Assembly: GCF_028372415.1 (NCBI RefSeq)
Contig: NC_092872.1
Location: 394,185,853-394,249,852 of the forward strand
From: Notamacropus eugenii
Lineage: Eukaryota; Chordata; Mammalia; Diprotodontia; Macropodidae
Reading direction: 5' to 3'
Length of the DNA stretch: 64,000 bases
In this document: piece by piece, positions 1 through 11,200 of the stretch
Numbering within the stretch: position 1 is the first letter of the stretch
How the letters are laid out: every line of letters begins with the position of its first letter
Program-made: the position numbers and the translations under genes
The notes under the pieces: model-generated
What the model was told of the DNA's origin: nothing
The model's database searches: none
What the model saw: the letters and a program-made list of their open reading frames with translations, nothing else

Positions 1-2355
1 CTTCAAGTTGTAGCAAGAAAATGCCTTAAAAGTTATTCAAAATCCTCAGTCAGAAAGTCAAGATAATGTTTGATGTACCTTTTATGATCTTCTAATGTCA
101 ATCCATCCTCAAATGCAAAATAAATATGCCTATTCCCAAGTGATTCCTGTATATTTCCCTTCCCGTTTTTATCGAACTGGAACTAGAATCCATTCTATTA
201 ATAACCAGTTACATAAAAGCAAAGAGTACTCTGGTGCTATAAATCAAAGTTGTCACTCTCTACTTTCCATGTTACATAATCTAGGCCAATAGATGAAGGT
301 TCACTGCCATTTCCTGACAGAACATTTCCTTCTTTTCCCATGTTTTTCTCTTAAGGATTTACTTTGTCCTTTGGCTATGTTAACAATCTTGGGATGGGTT
401 TCCTGCCAGTGAAATTGCCCTGCTCTGGTTAGAAATAAATAGGTTTAATTTTCCCTCTTAATCTTCATTTCAACTTCTCATCTTGAATTTCCCTTGTTCA
501 AGTATCTCAATAAATTGATTCAATGCTTAACACTTGCCAAATAAGGAATCAGCCTCTGAATGAGTCCATATGTAATAAGGAAAGAATTTCATTACTCCTA
601 ACATTCTTATAATCAGGCAATGATTAAATTATTTCTAACATTCTTATTCTCAATACTAATATGAAAATATGCTAAAGACCCTGAACCATTTAAATCTCTC
701 CACCATGTTTTGTGTCAACTACTTCAATTTCCATCATTTATCATTGAGTTGCAGCGGTTGGCCTGTAAGGGTTTATGCTAATAAGGACAGGAGAAGTTTA
801 TCCACAGGTGCTCTGGTTATCTCAGCTCCATCTTTTAAAAAATCATTTACAAGTTTGATGCTAACAACCCTAAGGACTACCATCAGGAAGGCTGATTAAC
901 TCTTAAAAAAAAAATTAATGATTTGCAAATTGTGGGAATCTAGGAAGGTGATCAACTCACATTGCTCTTCTGTCTCCTCACTCAGAAATAAACAGAGTAT
1001 GCTTGCCATTCTTTATCTAAGCTTAGACAAAGAATATCAAATATGTTTGTGGATCAAAAGTGCCCCAATCTACTTTTTGCATAAGCTTACCTGGGCAGAA
1101 ACTAGGACATTTTCATAGCACTAAAGGGAAATGCTTAACTCTGATCTCCTAGGCATGTTTGCTCTGCATTTGGAATCAGACAGTAATGCCACCCAAGAAA
1201 TGATTTGCAGCTTTAATGTGTGCCTGCAGGATAGTGTTATTGATGAGAAATCTGTATTAGAGCACCGTGAATCATCATTAAAAGGCATTTAAAATTGGCT
1301 TGTAAAATATAGCTTTCCATGCACTCTGTGCACTCTCCTGGAAAGATAAAGTAGTGTATTAAAATGATGATATGGATGTTAATAAATATGAAGTCATGGC
1401 GACTATATTAGTTTTGTATCTTGTTAAGTGAGCTGCTGCAGTTTGCTATATGAAGCTAAAGTCTGTGCTTTAAATTTGGAATCGAGGAGAAATTTTCTGT
1501 GGTGGTCCACTGTTGTAACAGGACATCTCAAGTCACTTAACCTAGTCAGTAGTCCATATCTATAAAGTTATTTACATGTACAAAAATGTTTTCCATGTTT
1601 TCTAAATGTTTTAAATGTTTTTTAATTTTTAAAAAAAATGTTTTCTAATCACTGTTACTGATTAGAGAATCAATTCCAGTTGTAAAATCCATTGTAGTTC
1701 TGCTTCTTAGATGGGGCCATCAAGCAATTTCAGGCCCCTTTCATTCTTAATTGGAGAACTTTCTCAGCTGCAAACCATCCTGGGCACAATTTCGCTGCAA
1801 ATGAAAGTAACTATGCAAAAACTCGTGTAATTTTGAGGGTTTTAGTCATGAGCAATATCGATTTCTAATGCACAGTTCTTATAGACCTGAATAAACATAC
1901 CACATAGTATTTAACATGTAATATTTACCTTACTTGTTCTATTTTAACTATACATTAACACATTCAAATTAGTAAGTGAATGGAGGGAATTATTTATGTA
2001 TAGAATAAAATGAACACATGTGTGTTTATCTATCAGTCCACTAAATATATCTATCTGCCTCCACAATTGTTTGATTATGTAATGGAAGGCATTTATGGTG
2101 CAACAAAAAGCTTTTGACTGTAATGTGTGCTATGTACCACACCTGTGCCTCACTGTGTTTGGTCTCTGACCCCACGATTAACTGTGATTCTCCTCATTTG
2201 CATCCATCTACAAATTTGACACTTAGTTGAAAGTATCATTTTGGAAATGCAATAAAATTAGGTTACATTGGTCACAGTTAATAATGTTTACCTCTCTTTA
2301 TGTTCTGACCCTGATGATCTGTCATTCAAATTGGTCTACATAGAAGAATCAAAAC
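1..2355. other. Intergenic sequence, nothing recognised
   Basis: AT-rich sequence without an open frame above about 76 codons and without a SINE, LINE or LTR signature that I recognise. The small frames here (65-76 codons) show no protein motif and no codon bias. It may contain very old repeats or non-coding regulatory sequence, but nothing visible supports a specific call. Confidence 0.5.
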
Positions 2356-2560
2356 TACCACAAACTTACCAATCAATCAATAAGCATTTCAGACTGATAG
2401 ATAAAGAATTTACCATATACTAAGCATTGAAGATACAAACAAAATCAAATAAGACACTCTCTGCACTCAAGGACTTTACATTTTAATAGAAGAAGATGAC
2501 ACATAAAGAAGCATTGTAATGTTGTGGGAGAGGGCAAGTGGAGAGACATATATAAAGTTG
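2356..2560 (-). mobile_element. L2-type LINE 3' end fragment
   Basis: Read on the plus strand, the stretch starts with tandem caat/aatc units, then 'aataagcattt', then 'actaagcattgaagataca' and a 'ctctgcactcaaggac' block. This is the order seen in the reverse complement of L2 3' ends (AATAAG-CATTT, then a TGTGCTAAG-type block, then a CAAGGA block). It is strongly diverged and its right limit is unclear. Confidence 0.5.
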
Positions 2561-3585
2561 CTTACAGTTGTGTGCAAACTACTTGGTCAATTATTTTGAC
2601 AATTTCATTTTGTGATAGTATGCATGGACATTAAATTGACTCCGAACATTTGATCTTGGTCACATGAAATCAGATTAAACTGGCTTTTTCCACTTTCATT
2701 TAATTCTCTGTCAGCTGAATACTGGGTTTTGTGCCATAAGAATGTATGTTCCAATTTTTCTTTAATTCAGTGGTTTTTAACAATGGATGTTAGTTGAAGG
2801 AAGCATAAAATAGGACTCTTCCATGACTGGTAGAGATATTGTAGAGCTATATGGGGAAGTCAGTTGTTTCAAGGATCACTCAAGCCTATGATAAAATAGG
2901 ATGTTGCATTTAAGTACAAAGGAAATGAGTAAAAACAAGCAACAAACATACAAACACAATTGAGAAAGTATACCTATAAAACAGCTTAATACTCATAAAA
3001 CAAGTAAAGACCTTCAGAGGGAACCTGTTACTAGACTGGTCGATTCCTCTACAATGTGGTGTGGGCTTCTTGAGGTGAGAAGAGCAGTGAATAGTCCAGG
3101 TTAAACAACCAAAAATAGCTTCTAATTGTTGCTAGGAAGTGGAAAAAAAAACTTGTCCTAAGTAAGACAATATTAGGACTAAACTAAATTGGAACAAAGA
3201 TAATATTTTAATGGTGATACTCAATTTTTTTCTATTAAGGACTAGATCAAAGTTCAAACATGAGATTGCAATATCTGGGTATTTTCATCAGTCTATAAAA
3301 CATACCTCTCCAAATATGTATGTATGCACATGTGTATGAATGTATGTATTATATATGAGTGTGTATGTATGCATGCATGTGTATGTTTTGAACTTATTAT
3401 TGGTTTTGAAGTATTCTCTCATTTAACAAGTGATTTACTCTGAAAAATATAACAAATATATGTTTTCTGATTGACTTCCTCCATTGTGCTGTCTGCCTTG
3501 GGGAACCACTGCAACCATACCTGGGATCAACACAGCATAAGAAGCCATATCAGCTATAAAAACACCATGATCCTTCTTTCAATAA
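2561..3585. other. Intergenic sequence with a short (TATG)n tract
   Basis: No gene or recognisable transposon. A tract of tatg/catg units runs from about 3310 to 3390. The rest is unique-looking AT-rich sequence. Confidence 0.45.
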
Positions 3586-3705
3586 CCATAAACTCTTTGA
3601 AGGCAGTGACTATATCTCAAATGTCTCCTCCCTTTGTTTCCTTAATATTAAAAAGTGTCTTATTCATTTTCTAATAAGTACTTTCTAATAAGCACTAACT
3701 CTTGT
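3586..3705 (+). mobile_element. Possible L2 3' end fragment
   Basis: The order 'aaactctttgaaggcagtga', then a pyrimidine-rich block, then 'taataagtac...taataagcac' resembles the end of L2 (ACTCCTTGAGGGCAGGGAC ... AGTAAGCGCTTAATAAATG). The copy is short and diverged. Confidence 0.35.
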
Positions 3706-3936
3706 AGACCATCCTAATTAAAACTTCTGAGTCAATATAGCTTCTTTATAGTCTTTTGATGCCCTCAAGACATCTTATCTCTGACTACATTCTCCAAGGC
3801 TCTCTCTTTTGTCATTCCCTGTAATACATTGGTGCAGGAGAAGGAAGCAGCCAAAATATTAGACTTATTTTAAGCTTGAAACTCCACCAAGACTCTGGGA
3901 GCATGCTGCATTTGGTATCCTGTGCATATGACAGTC

Positions 3937-3953
3937 ACTAAGTCCTATTTCTT
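3937..3953. repeat. Left target-site duplication of the HAL1 at 3.95-6.74 kb
   Basis: The 17 bases actaagtcctatttctt occur here and again, identically, at 6738-6754, at the two ends of the HAL1. The last two t are ambiguous because they merge with the poly-T that is the complement of the element's poly-A tail. A duplication of this length with a poly-A end is the hallmark of L1-type target-primed reverse transcription. Confidence 0.9.
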
Positions 3954-4962
3954 TTTTTTTTTTAATTAAATTTATTTATTTAACTTTTAACATTCATTTT
4001 CACAAAATTTTGGGTTACAAATTTTCTCCCCTTTTGTCCCTTCCCCCCCCCCAAACACCAAGCATTCTAATTGCCCCTATGACCAATCTACTCTCTCTTC
4101 TATCATTCCTCTCTGCCCTTGTCTCCATCTTCTCTTTTGTCCTGTAGGGCCAGATAACTTTCTGTACCCCTTTACCTGTATTTCTTATTTCCTAGTGGCA
4201 AGAACATTACTCGACAGTTGATCCTAACACTTTGAGTTCCAACTTCTTTACCTCCCTCCCTCTCCACCCCTTCCCTTTGGAAGGCAAGCAATTCAATATA
4301 GGCCAAATCTGTGTAGTTTTGCAAATGACTTCCATAATAGTTGTGTTGTGTAGGACTAACTATATTTCCCTCCATCCTATCCTGTCCCCCATTACTTCTA
4401 TTCTCTTTTGATCCTATCCCTCCCCATGAGTGTTGACCTCGAATTGCACTCTCCTCTTCATGCCCTCCCTTCTATCATCCCCCCCCCCCTACCCTGCTTG
4501 TCTCCTTATCCCCCACTTTCCTGTATTGTGAGATAGGTTTTCCTACCAAAATGAGTGTGCATTTTATTCTTTCCTTTAGTGGAATGTGATGAGAGTAGAC
4601 TTCATGTTTTTCTCTCACCTCCCCTCTTTATCCCTCCACTAATGAGTCTTTGCTCACCTCTTTTATGAGAGATAATTTGCCCCATTCAATTTCTCCCTTT
4701 CTCCTCCCAATATTTCTCTCTCACTGCTTGATTTCATTTTTTTTTTAAGATATGATCCCATCCTCTTCAATTCACTCTGTGCACTCTGTCTCTATGTATG
4801 TGTGCGTGTGTGCATGTGTATGTGTGTAATCCCACCCAGTACCCAGATACTGAAATGTTTCAAGAGTTACAAATATTGTCTTTCCATGTAGGAATGTAAA
4901 CTGTTCAACTTTAGTAAGTCCCTTATGACTTCTCTTTGCTGTTCACCTTTTCCTGGTTCTCT

Positions 4963-6051
4963 TCATTCTTGTGTTTGAAAGTCAAATTTTCTTTTCAGCT
5001 CTGGTCTTTTCATCAAGAATGCTTGAAAACCCTCTATTTCACTGAAAGACCAATTTTTCCCCTGAAGTATTATACTCAGTTTTGCTGGGTAGGTGATTCT
5101 TGGTTTTAGTCCTAGTTCCTTTGACTTCTGGAATATCCTATTCCATACCCTTCGATCCCTTAATGTAGAGGCTGCTAGATCTTGTGTTATCCTGATTGTA
5201 TTTCCACAATACTTGAATTGTTTCTTTCTAGCTGCTTGCAATATTTTCTCCTTGACCTGGGGACTCTGGAATTTGGCCACAATGTTCCTAGGAGTTTCTC
5301 TTTTTGGATCTCTTTCAGGAGGTGTTCTGTGGATTCTTTGAATATTTATTTTGCCCTCTGGTTCTAGAATCTCAGGGCAGTTTTCCTTGATAATTTCATG
5401 AAAGATGATGTCTAGGCTCTTCTTTTGATCATGGCTTTCAGGTAGTCCCATAATTTTTAAATTGTCTCTCCTGAATCTATTTTCTAGGTCAGTTGTTTTT
5501 CCAATGAGATATTTCACATTTTCTTCCATTTTTCCATTCTTCTCGCTTTGTTCTGTGATTTCTTGCTTTCTCATAAAGTCCTTAGCCTCCATCTGTGCCA
5601 TTCTAATTTTGAAAGAACTATTTTCTTCAGTGAGCTTTTGAATCTCCTTTTCCATTTGGCTAATTCTGCCTTTGAAAGCATTCTTCTCCTCATTGGTTTT
5701 TTGAACCTCTTTTGCCAATTGAGTTAGGCTAGTTTTCAAGGTGTTATTTTCTTCAACATTTTTTTGGGTCTCCTTTAGCAGGGAGCTGATCTGCTGTTCA
5801 TGCTTTGACTTCATGTCTCTCATTTCTCTTCCCAGCTTTTCCTCTACCTCTTTAACTTGATTTTCAAAATTCTTTTTGAGCTCTTCCATGGTCTGAGCCC
5901 ATTGGGTGGGCTGGGACACAGAAGCCTTGATTTCTGTGTCTTTGCCTGATGGTAAGCATTGTTCTTCCTCATCAGAAAGGAAGGGAGGAAATGCCTGTTC
6001 ACCAAGAAAGTAACCTTCTATAGTCTTATTTCTTTTCCCTTTTCTGGGCAT
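4963..6051 (-). CDS. HAL1/L1 ORF1 protein, intact (362 aa)
   Basis: RNA-binding ORF1 protein of an L1-type element, which packages element RNA into a ribonucleoprotein and acts as a nucleic-acid chaperone. The frame is open from ATG to stop with no disablement. Visible layout: a basic N-terminus (residues 1-10, MPRKGKRNKT); an acidic linker (about 11-45); a long coiled coil rich in E, K and Q (about 50-190), expected to trimerise; an RRM-like domain (about 190-283) opening with NRFRRDNLKIMGLPE (191-205); and a C-terminal domain (about 284-350) with IRITQDLAASTLRDRRVW (286-303) and ITYPAKLSI (319-327), matching the conserved ITQD...RR.W and YPA.LS pattern of mammalian L1 ORF1. Human L1 ORF1p is 338 aa, so the length is normal. 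The start has A at -3 and is the ATG shared with related copies. Nothing in the sequence indicates a host role. Confidence 0.88.
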   Translation of the reverse strand: MPRKGKRNKTIEGYFLGEQAFPPFLSDEEEQCLPSGKDTEIKASVSQPTQWAQTMEELKKNFENQVKEVEEKLGREMRDMKSKHEQQISSLLKETQKNVEENNTLKTSLTQLAKEVQKTNEEKNAFKGRISQMEKEIQKLTEENSSFKIRMAQMEAKDFMRKQEITEQSEKNGKMEENVKYLIGKTTDLENRFRRDNLKIMGLPESHDQKKSLDIIFHEIIKENCPEILEPEGKINIQRIHRTPPERDPKRETPRNIVAKFQSPQVKEKILQAARKKQFKYCGNTIRITQDLAASTLRDRRVWNRIFQKSKELGLKPRITYPAKLSIILQGKNWSFSEIEGFQAFLMKRPELKRKFDFQTQE

Positions 6052-6737
6052 TTTCCCAGCCAGTGACTTGACCTCTGAATATTCTCCTCACACCCACCTT
6101 GCCTCCTGATCCTCCCAGCCAGTGTTTGGGGTCTGAGATTCAAATGCTGCTTCCAGCCTTAGGGCTTTTGGCGGGGGCAGGGCTGCTATTCAGTGTGAGA
6201 TTAAGTTCAGGTGCTCATTTTGGGCCAGGGCTGCCTCTCAGGCTCAGTTCCCTCAGGGGGTTTATGCACAGACCTTCCACAATGGATCCAGGCTCCTGCC
6301 CCCTTGGGGAGTCCCAGTCTGCAGCCGCCTCTCAGCTTCTACCTCCCGGGGGGGCCTGAGTTATGGGGGCACCCCACTCCCCTCTCAACTCGCCAAAGAG
6401 ACTCTCTCACCAACCCCCGTCACCTGTGGGTGGAGGGACCAGCGTGGCTGCTGGAGATCCCGTCCCTGAAGCCTGCTCAGATCTGTTCCTCTTGGTGCCG
6501 CGGCCGCGGCAGGGCTGCACTCAGCTCCCAGTCCCGGCGCCCAGTCCGCAGCGCGAAGGACCCCCCCGCGAGAGGTTTGCAGGTCTTTCCGGAACAGAAA
6601 TCTCCCTCTCTCCAATGTTCCGTGGCCTCTGGGTGCAAAATTCGCCGTGAGTTACTTCCCTGTAGCCGTTCTATGGGTTGTGGGTTCGGAGCTATGTGTA
6701 TGTGCGTCTTTTATTCCGTCATCTTGACTCCACCCCA
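6052..6737 (-). promoter_or_regulatory. HAL1 5' UTR / presumed internal promoter, CpG-rich
   Basis: Upstream region of the intact HAL1. The part from about 6180 to 6720 is GC-rich with roughly 25-30 CpGs by eye, including gccgcggccgcggc near 6497 and a cluster at 6533-6573. L1-type elements carry their promoter in the 5' UTR. At the extreme 5' end the minus strand reads CAAGATGAC at 6726-6718, resembling the YY1-binding CAAGATGGC found near the start of L1 5' UTRs but with one mismatch. Promoter function is inferred from position and family only. An open frame on the opposite strand (6211-6900) runs out of the element into a SINE and is not a gene. Confidence 0.6.
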
Positions 6738-6754
6738 ACTAAGTCCTATTTCTT
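6738..6754. repeat. Right target-site duplication of the HAL1
   Basis: Identical copy of the 17-base site at 3937-3953. It immediately follows the 5' terminus of the element (plus strand ...ctccacccca, then actaag...). Removing the element and one copy restores a continuous target reading ...actaagtcctatttctt followed by gcttctcag. Confidence 0.9.
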
Positions 6755-6769
6755 GCTTCTCAGATCCAT

Positions 6770-7058
6770 CGAATTCAGAATCCTCTCCAGGACCTGAGTT
6801 CAAATCTCACCTCAGACATTTGACACTCACTAGCTGTGTAATCATGGGCAAGTCACTTAACCCCAATTGCCTCATCCTGGGTCATCTCCAGTCATCCTGA
6901 TGAATATCTGGTCACTGGATTCAGATGCCTCTGGAGGAGAAATGAGGCTGGTGACTTGCATAGCCCTCCCTCACTCCAAACAAAGTCACTTGCAAATCAT
7001 GTCACTATTTCTCTGATGGCATGGTCTTCTTAGGCAATGAAGGACAAACACACAAACT
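6770..7058 (+). mobile_element. tRNA-type SINE with RTE-like 3' tail (Mar1/WSINE-like)
   Basis: Contains a pol III box-B-like 'gagttcaaatctcacctc', then 'ctagctgtgt', 'gggcaagtcacttaacccca', a 'catctccagtcatcctgatg' block and the 3' end 'caatgaaggacaaacac'. The same 3' block appears in reverse at 39,985-40,189, which confirms a dispersed family. The GACAAACA end is typical of marsupial SINEs mobilised by RTE LINEs. The 5' head is degraded or truncated. The family name is given by resemblance. Confidence 0.8.
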
Positions 7059-7525
7059 CTGGACCATGACCTGAAGGGGTCTAGAATGGTAAAAATTTAA
7101 TAAGCTAAGAGCTTTGCTCCAGTAAAAAAAAACAAAAAACCTCCTTTTCCATCTCTCTCTCTCTGTCTCTCTCCTTTCATTATTATCCTGCTAAGCCCAG
7201 CCTTCATAAGTCCTCATATTTCTTTTGTCTTCCCTTTTCTATGGATGTCCCCTAGAACATCCATCTACTACTAACCAATTTCACCTTTCAGCATTCACTA
7301 AAATTTACCTTTGTCCTCAAGACACCATATCTCTGAGCACGTTCTTCAAAGTTGGTTATCTCTTCTCCTACACCTCCTAACACATTATAAAGTCCGGAAG
7401 GAAGAGGCAGCATACATATAGCTCCCCATTCACATTTTAAAACTTTCCCTCTGGCACCATTACTCAGCAACTTCTTCTCCTTTATTAACATTTACTTCAT
7501 CCTGAAAATTTACAAGTAGTAAACA
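7059..7525. other. Unique spacer between SINE and L1
   Basis: AT- and pyrimidine-rich sequence with a short (tctc)n run near 7150-7175. The 67-codon frame on the minus strand (7288-7491) has no recognisable motif. No repeat is identified. Confidence 0.45.
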
Positions 7526-9710
7526 TAACTGTGAATGTGAATGAGATGAACTCATCCATAAAATGGAAGTAGATAGGTGAATGGATTAAAAAACAGAATC
7601 CTACAAAATATTATTTACAAGAAACACACTTGAAGCAGAACTATACACAGAGAGCTAAAATAAGGGTCTGGAAAAGAATGGTTTATGCTTCAGCTAAATT
7701 AAAAAAAAAGGAAGGGGTAGCAATCATGATGTCAAACAAACAAAAGTAAAAGTACACAATTGAGAAGGGATAAGATGGAAACTATATCTTATAAAAGGAA
7801 CCATAGATAATGAATTTGCATCAATACTAAACATATATGCACAAAATGGCATAGCATCCAAATTCTTAAAGGAAAAGTTAAACGCATTACAGGAAGAATT
7901 AGATACTAAAGCTATAATAGTGAAGGACCTTAATTTTCCCTTCTCAGAGCTAGACAAATCTAACAAAAAAAGAAAAAAAGAAAGAAGTCAAGAAGAGGAA
8001 CAGGATCTTTGAAAAGTCAGATATGATGGACCACTGAAAAATGGAAAGCAATATACCTTTTTTTTAGATCTAAGTGACACCTTCTCAAAAATTGACCTTG
8101 TATTAGGGCATAAAAATCTCATAATCAAATGCAGAAAAGCAGAAATACGAACTGCATGCTTTTCAGACCATAACACAATAAAAATTACATTCAATAAAAG
8201 GTAATGAAAACATAGGTTGAAAACCAATCAGAAAAAATCTAATCCCAAGGAATGAGTGGATCAAAAAACAAATCATAACAACAATCAATAATTTCATTAA
8301 AGAATATAAAAACAATGCAACAAGGAAAAAACCTAGGAAAAAGCAAATTTACACCCTCCCATTAAACATCAAAATAGAAATGCTGAAAAATCAAAGATTA
8401 TTAAAATTTAGGATAAGAAAACAAATGAAGTAATAAAAAATACATTAACTTATTCTATGCAAAAATCCAATGAAATAGATAAACCATTCACTGATTTTAA
8501 AAAAGAAGAAAGTCAAATTACTAGCAACAAAAGTGAAAATGGTAAATCTAGCATTAATGAAGATGAAATTAAAGCAATTATCAGGAGTTATTTTGCCTAT
8601 TTATTTGCCAGTAAAATTGACACTCAAAGTGAAATGGATGAAAATTTACAAAAAATATAAACTACTTGGATTAATAGAAGAGGAAACAGAATATCTGAAT
8701 AACACTATCTTAGAGAAAAATTAAACAAGCCATCAATGTCCTTCCAAGAAAAAGTTCCTAGGGCTAGACTGATTCACAAGTGGATTCTATCAAACATCTA
8801 AGGAACACTTAATCCCGATATTACATAAATTATCTGAGAAAAACAGGTAAAGAAGGAATTCTACCAAATTGTTTTTATGACACAAATAAGGTTTTGATAC
8901 CTAAAAAAAGAAAAAAAAGAAAACTACAGTCTACTTTCCTTAATGAATATTCAGTGCCATAACAAACTACTAAATAATTATGTTGTATATCTAGAACAAA
9001 TAGCAACAAATTCATGTGAAAGAACAAAAGGTCAAAAATATCAAGGGAATCAATAGAAAGAAAAAAACAACACTGAGTTTGGTAGTCTAGTAGTTCTTAA
9101 GAAAGCAAAGAAAATGGGAAAGGAACTATCTGTATAAAAATATTTATAGCAATTCTTTTTGTGGTAGAAAACAATTGGAAATTGAGGGGATATCTGATGC
9201 CCATCAACTGGGGAATGGCTGACTAAGTTTTGACATATGATTGTTTTGGAAGGAATACCTGGGAAAACTTACATGAACTCATGCAAGGAGAAGTGAGCAG
9301 ATCTAGGAGATTATTGTATACCATAAAAGAAATATTGTAAAGGTGATCAACTGTGAATGACTTAGCTCCTCTAATCAAGACAATGATCCAAGGCAATTCC
9401 AAAGTACCCATGGTGAAAAATGCTATCCACCTCCAGAAAGAGAATTGTTGAACTCTTCCCATTGAAGCATGCATACTATTTTTAAACTTTATTTTTATTT
9501 TTTGTGGGGTTTTTTTTGCAACATAGCTAATCTGGAAATGTTTTACATGATCTCACATGTATAATTTATATAAAATTGCTTGCCTTCTCAAGGATGGGGG
9601 AGTGGCAGGTAGGAGGGGGAGAATTTGTAACTTGGAATTTAAAAAAAAAATCAGTTCTTATGTGTAATTGGGAAATATCTAATTAAATAAAAATAATTTT
9701 AAAAAATGTA
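7526..9710 (+). mobile_element. L1 LINE, degraded, 5'-truncated and internally deleted
   Basis: Begins near the L1 ORF2 start ('ataactgtgaatgtgaatga'), passes through endonuclease and early reverse-transcriptase sequence, jumps near 9100 to the ORF2 end and 3' UTR ('catcaactggggaatggctga', 'atgaactcatgcaaggagaa', 'ttgcttgccttctcaagg'), and ends in an A-rich tail at about 9665-9708. Most of the reverse transcriptase is missing between about 8930 and 9130, which explains the 2.2-kb length. Several stops and frameshifts make it non-functional. Confidence 0.8.
7560..9110 (+). pseudogene. L1 ORF2 relic: endonuclease and start of reverse transcriptase
   Basis: The broken translation retains L1 endonuclease landmarks in order: LQETHLKQ near 7610-7635 (the catalytic Glu motif), an asparagine-bearing NIYAQNGIASKF block near 7830-7865, a degraded DLN.P.SELDKSN near 7925-7965, and ACFSDHNTIKI near 8150-8185 (the SDH catalytic motif). 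After it come a YFAYLFASKI segment (about 8590-8620) and the linker to the RT domain, ending in FYQTFKEHLIP-like sequence near 8785-8815. Stop codons and frameshifts are frequent, so no long frame survives. The parent protein nicks DNA and reverse-transcribes L1 RNA; this copy cannot. Confidence 0.72.
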
Positions 9711-10990
9711 TTCCATGTCCATATCTTTGTGGCCATCATATATTGACCTACAGCTCTTTGTCTCTCACTGTCAAATATGTCATTTAATTCTTCAACCTCT
9801 TCAACTTTCATAAGCTCTGTCTCCAGTTTACTACAACTATTCCAAGTAATAATCTTACTTTAGACCAACTGTATCCATTAAAAAAAAAAAAAAGCATAGC
9901 CAGAGTGCTTTCAGTTTGTTGTCATTGTTATATTTTCCCCCCTTGGATATCCTATGGAGAAAGGTGGCAGAATCTTTTGTAATTGCTATTGGATGTTTCC
10001 CACTGTGTGTTGGATTATATCCCTTGAGAGGCCCACTCCCTTCTCAGAAGGAGAAAAAAATGGTATTTATTTAACTGGGGAATGATGGTGGAGTGGAGAA
10101 ATGTTGGACTGTTATGGGCAAAGGTAGACATGATAGTGTTTCAGTCACATTTCATGATTGAATATCAAAGAGATAGAAGTGTGTGATCTGTTTTCACCCT
10201 CTTCAGTTAGTTGATCACACATATTTTGATGTTCTCATGGTTCCCTCAGGAGACTCTGGCCTCAGTTTCAGAACCACTACCTTAGATCTTTTCTATCTTG
10301 TCCTAATTCTCCTTTTTTCTCCCTACCCCTATCAACTGAATTTACATCAGAAACTATAATACTAAGAACTCTGCTAAGCAGTCTTAACTAAAAGTGCTAA
10401 GTATCATCATTTTAACATAACAATCTAATTTCAGGAGACAACTGAATTCAAAAGGAGTGAGATATTGACCACATAACACATATTCTTCTTCCATAAAACC
10501 GTTATTTCCCAAACTTCTTTGTATAGGTCCTCACTTTTTTTATATCCACTTATCACTTTGGTACTTTCCCTCAGCATATTATAATATATTTTCTTGGGGA
10601 TCAATTTTATGCAAAATTCCTTTCAGTTATCTTTCAGTTACTTATATTCTGTATTGGCATTTGTATAAAATTCTCTTTAAAAATAGCTAAGAATTCTAGT
10701 ATATTATTAATTCAAAGGTTTGTATAAGACAAGCAATTTCCCCACCACACAAGAACATATTCTATAAGTATCTGGAAAACTACTGAGCTACATTGCATCA
10801 ACACAGTATAAGTACCGTTGTGCTGAAAGCATAAGCCATTCAATTTCCAGTTCCACCTAATATTCCCAATGATATATTGAAGCTGGAATCTGAGGTAGCA
10901 TTTCTTTGCTAGGTACTAGTAAGTTGCCTAGTCTCATATTTCTGAAGAAAATAACTTTTCTAAAATTGTTTTCTGGATAGTATGGGCATT
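9711..10990. other. Intergenic sequence, nothing recognised
   Basis: No frame or repeat signature that I can defend. A 13-base poly-A run lies near 9880-9893 and could be the tail of an unrecognised small retroelement ending there. The remainder looks unique. Confidence 0.4.
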
Positions 10991-10994
10991 AGAC

Positions 10995-11200
10995 AGGTAA
11001 TAGTTTAGTAACATAAGATTTACAATTGGAAGAGACCTTCAAGGTTATCTAATCCAACTTCCCAATTTTATAAATGAGACACATTAGGCACAAAGAAGTT
11101 AAATAACTTGACTAAGGACACACAGATGGTAAAGAGAAGAGCTGAGATAACCTAAGTCTTCTGGCTTCAGATTCAATACTTTTTACATTACACCAGCTCA
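10995..11200 (-). mobile_element. MIR/CORE-type SINE
   Basis: Plus strand shows the reverse-complement MIR order: 'gaagagaccttcaaggttat', 'ctaatccaacttcccaattt', 'ataaatgaga', 'aagttaaataacttgactaa', 'ggacacacagatggtaa', then 'tcttctggcttcagattcaa'. All blocks are in the expected order and spacing. Confidence 0.6.

Larger units (their letters stand above)
3953..6737 (-). mobile_element. Full-length HAL1 (half-L1, ORF1-only) retrotransposon
   Basis: A complete ORF1-only L1 derivative on the minus strand. In element order it has a 5' UTR (6737-6052), ORF1 (6051-4963), about 1 kb of purine-rich 3' sequence (4962-3965) and a poly-A tail (plus-strand poly-T from 3951). No ORF2 endonuclease or reverse-transcriptase sequence is present. 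The 3' kilobase resembles a marsupial L1 inter-ORF region joined to an L1-type 3' end. The second HAL1 (24,167-28,804) has the same ORF1-to-tail structure, so loss of ORF2 is a family trait rather than a private deletion. Perfect flanking duplications, an open ORF1 and many surviving CpGs in the 5' UTR suggest a recent insertion. HAL1 elements depend on ORF2 protein supplied by L1; that is known for the class and not shown here. Confidence 0.85.

Noticed and set aside
6099..6650. A possible CpG-island promoter of a host gene
   Set aside because: The island coincides exactly with the HAL1 5' UTR and is bounded by the insertion ends, so it belongs to the transposon.
6211..6900. 229-codon plus-strand frame over the HAL1 5' UTR
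   Set aside because: It is antisense to the HAL1 5' UTR, runs through the target-site duplication and ends in a SINE. The GC-rich composition explains the absence of stops.
8457..8724. Two overlapping small frames (63 and 67 codons)
   Set aside because: Pieces of the frameshifted L1 ORF2 relic, not independent genes.
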